Origin: Gammaproteobacteria bacterium
GTDB lineage: Bacteria > Pseudomonadota > Gammaproteobacteria > JAADHS01
Length of the DNA stretch: 46,542 nt
NCBI GenBank assembly: GCA_013151745.1
Contig: JAADHS010000019.1
Span: forward strand, 1-46,542
Direction of reading: 5' to 3'
Numbering within the stretch: position 1 is the stretch's first letter; each line of letters opens with the position of its first letter. Made by a program: the position numbers and the translations under genes. Under the pieces are notes generated by a model, which did no database searches, was not told the origin of the DNA, and worked only from the letters and a program-made list of their open reading frames with translations. Of this stretch, positions 17,467 to 25,263 are shown piece by piece.

Positions 17467-18138
17467 TTACGATGTTTTTGACATGTCGGGCTTACGCGTA
17501 AAACTAGGCAACCGTTTAGTTATTAATATAAGCACAATAAAAAAGTAACTCACATAAAAAAGGTCAATAATCATGCCTTTATCAAACCAAGGTTGCACAC
17601 GTGCAGGTGCGTTTGTTGGCTCACCAAAAAAATCACCGTTCACAGTTCTATTGCCTTCAAAATTAGCCAAGGCAATTTTATCCCCTACGATATTATAAAA
17701 TGCCAAAGGGTACTTTTGTGAAGTTTGCGCTTCACGTATCCCTGGAGCAATATTTTGAAGATCATCCCATGTAATCGGATGACGCTCCAACAAACCAGGA
17801 CCTCGAGGATCCGAAGCTGTGGCCAGTTCTTTCATCGCAAAAGCAGTCAGATACTTCATTTTTTCTTCATCTGTTGCCAGGTTTTGAACCGCTGCGGAGT
17901 CCATCTCATTCACCATTGGGGCATAATGCTCCGCATTGGGTCGCTGCCCCCAAATTGGCATCGTGATCATAAACGCAGTCAAAACGATTAAAGCAATCAG
18001 ATAAGTAAAAGGCAGTGGAAGGCGGTTATTACCCTCCCATAGCCCACCATGTTTTTCTGACTCCCATTGACGAAGCATAGCGGTGGATTCTTCCTCGCTA
18101 GCCATTTCATGTAGTGGTTTATCAAATTTCCAACCCAT
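17467..18138 (-). CDS. Heme-less third subunit with CcoP-like N-terminus
   Basis: A 223-residue protein. Residues about 35-62 (GLWEGNNRLPLPFTYLIALI) follow the pattern of the CcoP N-terminal segment, in which a GxxEYxNPLP motif precedes a membrane helix. A periplasmic section of about 100 residues follows, and then a second helix at the C-terminus (FYVSYFFIVLILITK). There is no CxxCH, whereas CcoP carries two hemes c. It may keep the structural part of CcoP, with electrons entering by other cytochromes. The gene follows the CcoO-like gene by 15 bases. The CcoP link is a short motif match and should be checked with profile searches. Confidence 0.75.
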   Translation of the reverse strand: MGWKFDKPLHEMASEEESTAMLRQWESEKHGGLWEGNNRLPLPFTYLIALIVLTAFMITMPIWGQRPNAEHYAPMVNEMDSAAVQNLATDEEKMKYLTAFAMKELATASDPRGPGLLERHPITWDDLQNIAPGIREAQTSQKYPLAFYNIVGDKIALANFEGNRTVNGDFFGEPTNAPARVQPWFDKGMIIDLFYVSYFFIVLILITKRLPSFTRKPDMSKTS

Positions 18139-18153
18139 CTTTAATTCCCCCTT

Positions 18154-19116
18154 CTATCTTAAGCTCATCAAGACCCAGTCGATCAAAGCCCGCGCTTCCG
18201 ATTCTGGTGCATATTCAGGAACCTCTGGCGGATGAACCGTCTTTCCTGAGACATAATCGTTATACTCGGCACGCCATTTTGAAAAATCGATCGCCTTACC
18301 ATTCGCATCCGTTTTACCCCATAGATAATCGAACCGAGGCATGATCGAGTTTGGCTGAACTAAACGAGGATTAAAAAAGTGCATCGTCATCCATTCTTTA
18401 GATGAGTTACGCGCGGCCACATGCAAAAGATCAGGCGCTTTACGATCAGAACCAAATGCCGTTGGCATTTCACCATTAAAATCGCCCAAGAAAGGAGGCG
18501 TACCAAATACTTGCCAATCCTGAGTATGCTCAGGCAACAAGGTATGACACCACCAACAACCCTCAGTAATGTACACTGTTTTACCACGACCGATCAGATA
18601 TTGACTCTCTGCACCCGCAGTATTCAATACGGCCTCAGCAGTCCAACCATTGTTTACAGTGGCATTATTAACGTAATGCCACTCCTCCCCATCAACATCA
18701 GTTGCTTCGATAGTAAAAACAACCGGATCACTATCGTTAGCTTGATCAATCTTACCTTTTTCGATGCTTAACTTACCTACTGTAGGCCCCATGTTTGAGG
18801 GATGACGTACACCCGCTGACAAAGGCGCCTTAGCATCATAAACGTAAGCACGAATCGGTGGATCAATCGCTTCACCTGTTTTTGGATCTTTATTGAGCAC
18901 GACAGTAGTGGGTTTACCCTCACCGCGAACCAATGGGTCTTCATAACTAAAACCAATAACACGGCCATTCGATAACGTTTTATCTAAACCAACCCACGTT
19001 GATTCACCTGAACGAAAATCGAAGCTGGGGAAAAACAGTGTTATACACATTGATAAACCCAGCATCCCCCCGATGCCAGCCGCCCCTAATTTGTGTTTTT
19101 GAAATTGTCCTGCCAC
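18154..19116 (-). CDS. CcoO-like monoheme cytochrome c subunit II
   Basis: A 320-residue subunit. It has an N-terminal membrane helix (about 11-30), a long extra periplasmic section (about 40-175), and then a cytochrome c domain with CWWCH (residues 187-191) and Met259 in SIMPRF as the distal ligand. The segment from GRGKTVYITEGC to the Met follows CcoO of cbb3 oxidases (GRxxYIxEGCxxCH, GPDL, YNPRxVxPxSxMP). CcoO normally has its heme site soon after the helix, so about 130 residues are inserted. The start was taken as GTG 19116 because GGGAGGAGG lies eight bases before it; the frame is open to 19134. It would pass electrons to subunit I. Confidence 0.85.
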   Translation of the reverse strand: MAGQFQKHKLGAAGIGGMLGLSMCITLFFPSFDFRSGESTWVGLDKTLSNGRVIGFSYEDPLVRGEGKPTTVVLNKDPKTGEAIDPPIRAYVYDAKAPLSAGVRHPSNMGPTVGKLSIEKGKIDQANDSDPVVFTIEATDVDGEEWHYVNNATVNNGWTAEAVLNTAGAESQYLIGRGKTVYITEGCWWCHTLLPEHTQDWQVFGTPPFLGDFNGEMPTAFGSDRKAPDLLHVAARNSSKEWMTMHFFNPRLVQPNSIMPRFDYLWGKTDANGKAIDFSKWRAEYNDYVSGKTVHPPEVPEYAPESEARALIDWVLMSLR

Positions 19117-19266
19117 TTCAAAACCTCCTCCCAATTTCTTTAGCTCCCCCCCCCCGACACAGAGGTCGGAGGGTTTTGAGCCGTTTCCTCCTAATTAAGC
19201 TTCATATTATGTCGCTTAACAGTTGGCATAAGTCTTACTACAGATCAGTTGAATACACTCTTGTTA

Positions 19267-20676
19267 TTAACGTTCGTACGCTAACTCATGAGAATAACGT
19301 CCTTTTGGAAGAACAGTACCTTCACGAGCAGTCATCCACATGTTGTATAACCAGACCAAGTTACCAGTGAACACCATCGTGCCACCCACCCAGCGAGCTA
19401 TCATGTAGGGATGTTCCGCAACAACAACATCAATATAGGGTACTTCGTATACTTTACCTGCACCTTGAATCAACCCAGCAATCGTCATTGAAATCCAGTA
19501 AATACAGAACCCAACGATATAGAACCAGTAATGAAAATTAGCCAAGGCCAAAGAGTAAAGCTTACGACGTAACATTTGCTGAAGACCGAAGTAGACTGCT
19601 GCAATCTCTAGTGCGGTTGACATACCAAGCAGAGCTAAATGCGCATGAGCCACGATCCAACCTGTACCATGGACGTACCAATTAATTGCACGCGTTTGCT
19701 GGAAACCACCTTGCATGTTCAACGGAATAGCCAAAAGCACACCGGTCACAGAGAATTTAATTTCAATATTCTCAACGAACATACTCCATCTACCCTTCAT
19801 GGTAAGAAGAATGTTAGCAACAAACGCAACCGCTGGAATCAAGATTAATACCCCTTCAACAGAAGCAAACGACTTGAGCCATTCCGGCAAAGGAGCTGAC
19901 AGCAAGTGATGCGACGCTGGAGTTGAATAAAAAGCAATGATGGCCCAGAAATGCAAGTGACCTATACGATGAGAGTACAGCGGATTACCTGTCAACTTAG
20001 GTATGGTATAGTAAGCGATCGCAGCTGCAACCGGCGTAATCCATAACCCTAGTACATTGTGAGCAAACCAAAAAGTCAAATAGCCTTCAGTCAAACCAGT
20101 CAAGTTGAACAGTTCTGGCGCCTGACCCACTACAAAAGTGACCATAACCATAAAGGTACACGCACCAAAAAACCAGTTGGTAATATAAATACCTTGCGTG
20201 CGGCGATGAGCAATCGTCATCCATACATTAATACCCAAAGGTAATAACACAGCAACAAGAACAACCAGATCTATCGGCCAAATTAAATCAGAATATTCAC
20301 GACCTGAGGTGATGCCTATCCACAGTAGGAATAGACCTAAGCTCAAACCGATATTCCATAAAAAACAATTCCAAAGACCTAACTTCTCAGACCACAGCTT
20401 GGTATTACCCAAAGCTGGCGTCATGTACATCATGGTCATCGCGAATGCCATTGAAATCCAGCCCAAAATTACCGCTAGAACGTGCACTTGGCGCATATGG
20501 CCAAACGCAAACATTTCTGTACCCGTAACGAAGTCTGGAAACGCCAATTTGGCTGCATTGAAAGAGCCTAAACCCGTTCCAACCACAAACCAAAATATTG
20601 CCGAATATCCGAAGAATATCGTCGCCGAACCTGGCGGGATATCCTCTTCCTTTGCAAACAAAAGTTTCAGTAACAT
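19267..20676 (-). CDS. CcoN-like heme-copper oxidase subunit I
   Basis: A 469-residue subunit with about 12 membrane helices. CcoN features are aligned without large gaps. They are His65 (or His60) for the low-spin heme, GITSGREYSD in place of GITQGKEY, His206 for copper, Tyr250 six residues before the pair His256-His257 for copper, and His344 and His346 for the hemes. The crosslinking Tyr position favours oxygen reduction over NO reduction. Residue 322 is Gln where CcoN has a conserved Glu, and the adjacent NWYVHGTGWIVAHAHLALLG is closer to NorB. The ATG at 20676 has GGAGGAGAGG just upstream; the frame runs open to GTG 20694. Function is inferred: terminal oxidase or a divergent relative. 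Confidence 0.9.
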   Translation of the reverse strand: MLLKLLFAKEEDIPPGSATIFFGYSAIFWFVVGTGLGSFNAAKLAFPDFVTGTEMFAFGHMRQVHVLAVILGWISMAFAMTMMYMTPALGNTKLWSEKLGLWNCFLWNIGLSLGLFLLWIGITSGREYSDLIWPIDLVVLVAVLLPLGINVWMTIAHRRTQGIYITNWFFGACTFMVMVTFVVGQAPELFNLTGLTEGYLTFWFAHNVLGLWITPVAAAIAYYTIPKLTGNPLYSHRIGHLHFWAIIAFYSTPASHHLLSAPLPEWLKSFASVEGVLILIPAVAFVANILLTMKGRWSMFVENIEIKFSVTGVLLAIPLNMQGGFQQTRAINWYVHGTGWIVAHAHLALLGMSTALEIAAVYFGLQQMLRRKLYSLALANFHYWFYIVGFCIYWISMTIAGLIQGAGKVYEVPYIDVVVAEHPYMIARWVGGTMVFTGNLVWLYNMWMTAREGTVLPKGRYSHELAYER

Positions 20677-20753
20677 ATTTTTCCTCTCCTCCACATACTC
20701 GCGAAGCTTATTACTTTAAGACATAGCCCCTAAGCGAACCCCTAAATTATTTC

Positions 20754-20843
20754 TTACTCTTCCATCTTGTTTAGGAGATACCACGAGAACCACATGCTCG
20801 AGAAAGCGAGCGTAATACCACACGCACCAGCAAAAGTTGCCAT
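20754..20843 (-). CDS. 29-residue single-helix microprotein
   Basis: A very short frame with GGGAGGGG eight bases before ATG. The product is MATFAGACGITLAFSSMWFS followed by WYLLNKMEE, a single membrane helix with a short charged end. It sits between the 96-residue gene and the subunit I gene on the same strand, so it is probably translated from the oxidase mRNA and may be a minor subunit. The strong ribosome binding site and its position are the main evidence. Confidence 0.65.
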   Translation of the reverse strand: MATFAGACGITLAFSSMWFSWYLLNKMEE

Positions 20844-20901
20844 CTAGAACCCCTCCCTACTTTTAATTAAGTATAAAAAAATTACCGTACATGCAAAGAC
20901 T

Positions 20902-21192
20902 TTAAAATGCTTTGCTTTCTCCGCGTGCTTCTAATGCACCATGGCGTGACCATGCTAACCAACAAATAATTGTAAATGCTACACCAAAAACCAACATCAT
21001 AACGTCAATGAAGCCTGCAAAAGTGACTGGATTGTAAGCTTCTGCACCCCAACCCCCCCAACTTTCAAAAGGACCTCGCCCAACAGCGCACATTACTGCC
21101 GCCCCAAACACAGAGCCGTTACCCATTCCAGTCGTAAACGCTGGAATAATCCCGGCCATAAAGGTATTACCGATACTTAACTTATTTGTCAT
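20902..21192 (-). CDS. 96-residue two-helix membrane protein, first gene of the oxidase operon
   Basis: A 96-residue protein begun at ATG 21192 (MTNKLSIGNT), which has GGGGAGGG five bases upstream; the frame is open to 21207. A glycine-rich N-terminal helix (about 11-40, with GIIPAFTTGMGNGSVFGAAV) is followed by a loop with GRGPFESWGGWGAEAYNP and a second helix (GFIDVMMLVFGVAFTIICWL). No family is recognised. It heads the operon that contains the CcoN-like subunit and is a candidate accessory subunit. Confidence 0.72.
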   Translation of the reverse strand: MTNKLSIGNTFMAGIIPAFTTGMGNGSVFGAAVMCAVGRGPFESWGGWGAEAYNPVTFAGFIDVMMLVFGVAFTIICWLAWSRHGALEARGESKAF

Positions 21193-21223
21193 AGCATCCC
21201 TCCCCAATTGGTTGAAAGAACAA

Positions 21224-21237
21224 TCGCACTAGTGCGA
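21224..21237. promoter_or_regulatory. Perfect 14-bp palindrome upstream of the oxidase operon
   Basis: TCGCACTAGTGCGA is its own reverse complement. It lies 32 bases upstream of the first codon of the operon, where a promoter operator or leader site would be. I do not match it to a known regulator. The remaining part of the 527-base gap to the plus-strand gene at 21720 shows no other clear signal. Confidence 0.4.
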
Positions 21238-21719
21238 CACTAAACCAAAAAATGCTGCGAAGCTAGAACTTAAGCAGACTTAAGAACTAGACATTTATTC
21301 ACTATACATGGCAAGCAAACAAGCCGCAAACCATTACATAGCCAACTCCACCTTAAAACTAACCATTACCTACTTGCAAAGGCAGCCTTGATAGTCCCGT
21401 ATGCTGACACAGGCTGCATTGCAAGGTCAAGGTGTTATTAAGACAAAAGACCTAATATTTACCCTCGTATTGAAATAATTAAGGCAACAGCTCAAACAAG
21501 CCTGAATTGCTTCAGCTTTACAAAACCAACTTCAGCAATCACACATTCAACTTTAACAGGTATTTTTCAGGCCGTCACGCTTTTATCGGCGAACAATTTA
21601 TATATAATTCAGAAATAAAACCTCGAGGAAAATGAAGTGCTGAATAGCTTGTACTCGCGCAAAGAAACAGCAACAATAGACAGGGCTAATAACAGAAAAT
21701 AAAAAGCAGGAATGACTCA

Positions 21720-21959
21720 ATGAAAGAAGGTTTAAAAGAAATTTTACTCTACGGGCTGGTCTCAATAAGCTCTCTCTGTATACTCGCTTACACAGTCCAT
21801 ATGTTTGTTGGGGGTCTAGTCGAAAAAGAAACAGAGCAGCTCATCATGGGCGGCGTTGTACTAACGGCAGCAGCAGCTATGATTTTCATGGTCAGAGACG
21901 TGCTGAAAGTACGCCGCAACAAGCTAGACAATCACACAAACGAACAGCAGTTAAAATAA
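21720..21959 (+). CDS. Two-helix membrane protein, divergent from the oxidase operon
   Basis: A 79-residue protein. Two hydrophobic segments (LLYGLVSISSLCILAYTVHM and LIMGGVVLTAAAAMIFMV) are followed by a basic, then polar tail (KVRRNKLDNHTNEQQ). The start ATG has GCAGGA upstream. No family is recognised. It is the only plus-strand gene in the respiratory island and faces the converging gene at 21992. Confidence 0.6.
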   Translation: MKEGLKEILLYGLVSISSLCILAYTVHMFVGGLVEKETEQLIMGGVVLTAAAAMIFMVRDVLKVRRNKLDNHTNEQQLK

Positions 21960-21991
21960 AATCCGCCTACAGGCTTACAATCACCACAGCT

Positions 21992-22447
21992 TCACCCATA
22001 AACTCTTAAAAAGTCGCGCATATCTTTAAACTCCGCTTCACTTTCAAACTGCCCTTTATGAAATACGAACTGTTGCTTTTTACCCCTTAAGTCAAACCCC
22101 GTTAACGCAAAGCTTTTTCCGACCATATCCGGAAAATACCTTACCCCTTTAACCAGTTCAGAAGTCAAGCCACTGCGTAATTGCAGCGCAACACGCTGTT
22201 TATTAGCATCAATAGAGATGGCGGATGAAGGTAACATCATCATGCGCGTCTTAAGAATCCGGTTGGCTCCCGTCAAAAAAAAGAACGTGGCCATAAATAC
22301 GATAGGATATGCCCAGTTTCTATCTGACGTGTACCACATCTGAAAGCCAATCGACAATAAAAAAACGACAGTTGGCACATACAATGCCAAGTCCCACCAC
22401 ATCCCTTTTTTATCTTGTACCAAGACACTCTTTTTTTCTTTTGCCAT
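21992..22447 (-). CDS. Two-helix membrane protein with soluble C-terminal domain
   Basis: A 151-residue protein. A basic N-terminus (MAKEKKSVLVQDKKG) precedes two helices (LALYVPTVVFLLSIGFQMW and PIVFMATFFFLTGANRIL). A soluble domain of about 85 residues, mostly strands (SISIDANKQRVALQL, FALTGFDLRGKKQQFVF) and similar in feel to small PH-like domains, follows. I do not recognise the family. It is the last gene of the unit that includes the half oxidase subunit, 23 bases after the thioredoxin-fold gene. Confidence 0.65.
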   Translation of the reverse strand: MAKEKKSVLVQDKKGMWWDLALYVPTVVFLLSIGFQMWYTSDRNWAYPIVFMATFFFLTGANRILKTRMMMLPSSAISIDANKQRVALQLRSGLTSELVKGVRYFPDMVGKSFALTGFDLRGKKQQFVFHKGQFESEAEFKDMRDFLRVYG

Positions 22448-22470
22448 AAACCCTTACCACACCACTAACC

Positions 22471-22992
22471 TTAACCCTGCTCTATATCTGCAGCCAACGC
22501 ACTGTCTATAACCGTAGTCAACTCATTATAAAGCATGCGCCCCGCACGCTTAAACTGGACCACCCGATCCGCACCAATAACAAAAGTCCAAGGATCTCCG
22601 CGCACATCAAACGAAATAAATGCTTCTGGATTATAATATTGATCCATATGAATGAATAACACCTCATCTTCATACTTTGTCATCAATGCTTTCAACATCT
22701 GTAACTGTTTATCACATACGGTACAATGCCCCGGCGTTGCAAACTCAACTAAAATAGGCTTTCCCATCGCCAGCGCATCTTTAATAGAGTGCTGATACAT
22801 CCGCTCATCAGGATAGCGATAACTGGTAATCCGACTAAAATCGCCCCCCACATCAGCCAGGGTTTTTGTTTCAATTTCCGGTGCAATTGCACCCACTTTT
22901 AAAACGCCATCAGGCGGTAACAAACACCCAACAGTTAAAAACAGACAGCTAACAACCACCCACAACCGCACATCAACAGCATTTCTAGACAT
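22471..22992 (-). CDS. Thioredoxin-fold lipoprotein
   Basis: A 173-residue protein. The lipobox LTVGC places a lipidated Cys at residue 23. The mature part has a thioredoxin fold with the redox motif CTVC (residues 90-93) within FATPGHCTVCDKQ, and the cis-Pro region DPWTFVI. The motif is CxxC, not the CxxxC of SCO copper chaperones, so a thiol reductase role (heme c maturation or copper-site care) is more likely than copper delivery. It overlaps the half-oxidase gene by 8 bases, indicating coupled translation. Confidence 0.82.
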   Translation of the reverse strand: MSRNAVDVRLWVVVSCLFLTVGCLLPPDGVLKVGAIAPEIETKTLADVGGDFSRITSYRYPDERMYQHSIKDALAMGKPILVEFATPGHCTVCDKQLQMLKALMTKYEDEVLFIHMDQYYNPEAFISFDVRGDPWTFVIGADRVVQFKRAGRMLYNELTTVIDSALAADIEQG

Positions 22993-23500
22993 TACTCTTC
23001 TCCCAACCTTTACATGTGCGAAATATATTAAACGCCCATATAAAATTTGCTAACAAAACTAACGTACCAAATAGTCCCATAGTCGCCAATAAAGGCGCAA
23101 CCACGGCCTCAGCGGATTGCCCTTCAGCCACAGTACTGCCTGCCACACCCGCAATTGTAAAAAACACCACCATACCAATCAAACCAACATTATGCACCCA
23201 AAAGTGAACCTTCACCAAGGTCAAACTGAATATAGGACGCTGTACTATTCTTGGAATAATATAATAAACCGATGCAAAAATAGCCATTTCAACCCAGCCC
23301 AGCAAGTTAACGTGGGTATGCGCCCTGACGATCAAGCGGCCATGCGAAGTATGATCAACAAAGTGACGAAATTCCGCTATTCCCCCCATCATTGCTCCCC
23401 ATGAAAAGCCGATGATACTGTAAATAACACAGGCATAGACAAACCAAAGCATATAACGCCGATAAACGATTTCTTGAGGGTGCTCCCACGATTTACTCAT
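22985..23500 (-). CDS. Half-size heme-copper oxidase subunit I homologue
   Basis: A 171-residue membrane protein with four helices. Its segment RAHTHVNLLGWVEMAIFASV, with His61 and His63, and the later VHFWVHNVGL match helices X to XII of CcoN, in which HVHxGALGW carries the two heme histidines and a HFWLATxG helix follows. The copper-binding helices (VI and VII) are absent. It could bind one or two hemes between subunits, or regulate. The start overlaps the end of the cytochrome gene (ATGA). A complete subunit I lies in the other oxidase operon, so this is not simply a truncation of it. Confidence 0.8.
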   Translation of the reverse strand: MSKSWEHPQEIVYRRYMLWFVYACVIYSIIGFSWGAMMGGIAEFRHFVDHTSHGRLIVRAHTHVNLLGWVEMAIFASVYYIIPRIVQRPIFSLTLVKVHFWVHNVGLIGMVVFFTIAGVAGSTVAEGQSAEAVVAPLLATMGLFGTLVLLANFIWAFNIFRTCKGWEKSNV

Positions 23501-24090
23501 TATGGCGCAGCCTCACTATTACTTTCCTGATCCTTTTCGCGGATATCTTCAAACCTTTCTTTCCAGTCTGCAGGCGCCCATGATTTAACCATATTATCAA
23601 CAAATTCTGATCGCTCTGGCGGTGGCACCTTCGCTACCGATGACCCCGCGACGGCTTTTAAGTCGGACAAAAATACGGCCAACAAACGCCTCTCTTCCGC
23701 AGGGAGCCTTTCGACAAACTGAGCTTCTTTTCGCGGGCCATGATCAATCGTAACCGCGCCATAAACCGCTTCTGGATTAGTCAAAAATGCCTCTAACCGG
23801 GCAGCATCATATTTTGAGCCAATCCCGTCTAGAATCAAGCCCATGCTGGTACCCATGCGCATCGCTCGATGGCAAGCATTACAATTATATTTCTTATAGA
23901 GTGTGTGGCCTAACTTTCCATCTTCAGATAAGTTAAAAAATGTTGTTTGCACAAACATCGGCTTATCTGAGGTTAACCGTACTGCCTCAAGCACAACATA
24001 GCCAATCATAGCTAACACAAAAAATGCGCCAAAAACGGTCAATAAAATTTTTTCACCAGACTTTAAAGGTTGTTTTTTCATTGTCTTCAA
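23500..24090 (-). CDS. Membrane-anchored cytochrome c (NorC/FixP-like layout)
   Basis: A 196-residue protein. One N-terminal helix (about 15-36) is followed by a periplasmic domain. The heme site is CNACH (residues 70-74), and no obvious Met-Pro distal ligand motif follows, so the sixth ligand is unclear. The anchor plus single heme and the gene order (cytochrome, then oxidase-I-like) resemble norC-norB, but the second gene here is only half of an oxidase subunit. A charged tail (EDIREKDQESNSEAAP) is present. Confidence 0.85.
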   Translation of the reverse strand: MKTMKKQPLKSGEKILLTVFGAFFVLAMIGYVVLEAVRLTSDKPMFVQTTFFNLSEDGKLGHTLYKKYNCNACHRAMRMGTSMGLILDGIGSKYDAARLEAFLTNPEAVYGAVTIDHGPRKEAQFVERLPAEERRLLAVFLSDLKAVAGSSVAKVPPPERSEFVDNMVKSWAPADWKERFEDIREKDQESNSEAAP

Positions 24091-24152
24091 TGTCAGTTAT
24101 ATAAAGAAACAGATGCGTTAAGCAACACACAAAAGAATTTTTTATCCAGTAA

Positions 24153-24177
24153 GAAAAAAGCGAGCTTAAAGCCCGCT
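24153..24177 (-). terminator. Probable terminator after the cytochrome c4-like gene
   Basis: On the minus strand AGCGGGC, loop TTTAA and GCTCGCT form a 7-bp stem with one G-U pair, followed by a T-run (24153-24158). It separates the c4-like gene from the next gene at 24090. Confidence 0.75.
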
Positions 24178-24234
24178 TTTTCTTAGATCATATGTTATTT
24201 TTTTACACAGATACACGTAGCACTGTCAAACACC

Positions 24235-24963
24235 CTATTGATCATAAGGTGTATAAAAATTACCATCAGAGTACGGGCTTGCATTAGTCAGATAGGTAGC
24301 TGCATTTTTAATATCATCATCTGACATTTTTTGGGCAACTTTTTGCATTTGACTCATTGGATCATTTGTTCTCGTACCATCACGCCAGCTTTTCAGCTGA
24401 TTCACCAAATAAGTATAACGCTGCAGACCAATAATGGGATAAACCGGTGGCGCGCCCCGACCTGCATAGCCATGACAGGATTTACATGCAGATAGCTCAG
24501 GACTACCGAATTCCACAAGCCCTTTACCAAAATGCGACTTCCCAACTTCCGTACCGCCTTCAGCAACGGCCTTAAGATCTGACCCTTTAAAATCTATTTT
24601 CTTTTGCGCCAGATAGGTTGCAACGTCACGACGATCCTGCTTGCTTAAACCTTTCGCATTCGCATTCATAACAAACATCGTATTATCTGTACGCGCATCA
24701 GATGCATAGTCCTCAAGTTGCTTCAGTAAAAAACTAAACCACTGACCCGACAAACGAGGTGTAGCCAAATTGTCATCGCCACTCCCATCCGCACCATGAC
24801 ATGAGTTACATGCCGGTACATCTCCCTTACCGTTTTCAAAAATACTCTGCCCACTAGCAACGTTACCATCACCTTTTGGAAATTGTGCAGCCGCTATCGC
24901 GACAGTTGTAAACACACCTGTTACAAGCGCTACAACCGACACTGAAATCAAATACTTACGCAT
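24235..24963 (-). CDS. Diheme cytochrome c4-like protein
   Basis: A 242-residue periplasmic protein when started at ATG 24963, which has GGGAGGGGG seven bases upstream; the frame is open to 24996. A signal peptide (cleaved near AIAAA) is followed by two class I cytochrome domains with CNSCHG (52-57) and CKSCHG (160-165). GADGSG after the first site and GRGAPP after the second fit the c4 family, a periplasmic electron carrier to terminal oxidases. It has its own terminator, so it may be made in larger amounts than the unit downstream. Confidence 0.9.
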   Translation of the reverse strand: MRKYLISVSVVALVTGVFTTVAIAAAQFPKGDGNVASGQSIFENGKGDVPACNSCHGADGSGDDNLATPRLSGQWFSFLLKQLEDYASDARTDNTMFVMNANAKGLSKQDRRDVATYLAQKKIDFKGSDLKAVAEGGTEVGKSHFGKGLVEFGSPELSACKSCHGYAGRGAPPVYPIIGLQRYTYLVNQLKSWRDGTRTNDPMSQMQKVAQKMSDDDIKNAATYLTNASPYSDGNFYTPYDQ

Positions 24964-25170
24964 TTCAAGACCCCCTCCCGAATTAAAATTCCCCAAACTA
25001 CCAACTCAAACAAAACGGCTTTTTTACTAAACGAGCTTCAAAATGAAACCGTCTAAATTACCGATTGCTATGCACTAGCCTTTTTCTGGCAGCACAACGA
25101 TGTCAATAGATTTTCCTCCCATCCTCTCGAAAGAGATGATGTTTTTTTTCAACATTTCATTTTTAATAAA

Positions 25171-25263
25171 CTAAGAATTCATTTTTAACATTAAGGCTGC
25201 CAAACCAAACGCAAGAACAAACCACAAAAGATAAAGTATTGCCACTTCATTTGTATGTAACAT
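25171..25263 (-). CDS. 30-residue single-helix microprotein
   Basis: A short frame: MLHTNEV, one membrane helix (AILYLLWFVLAFGLAALML) and KMNS. AAGGAGC lies about eleven bases before ATG, longer than ideal. Its size and position beside the respiratory genes parallel the other microproteins in the window. The long gap around it (24997 to 26011) otherwise shows no clear gene. Confidence 0.5.
   Translation of the reverse strand: MLHTNEVAILYLLWFVLAFGLAALMLKMNS

Noticed and set aside
19267-20676. Identification as ordinary nitric oxide reductase NorB
   Set aside because: The FeB-site glutamate of NorB in helix VI is not present; the sequence there (AHNVLGLW) and Tyr250 are CcoN-like.
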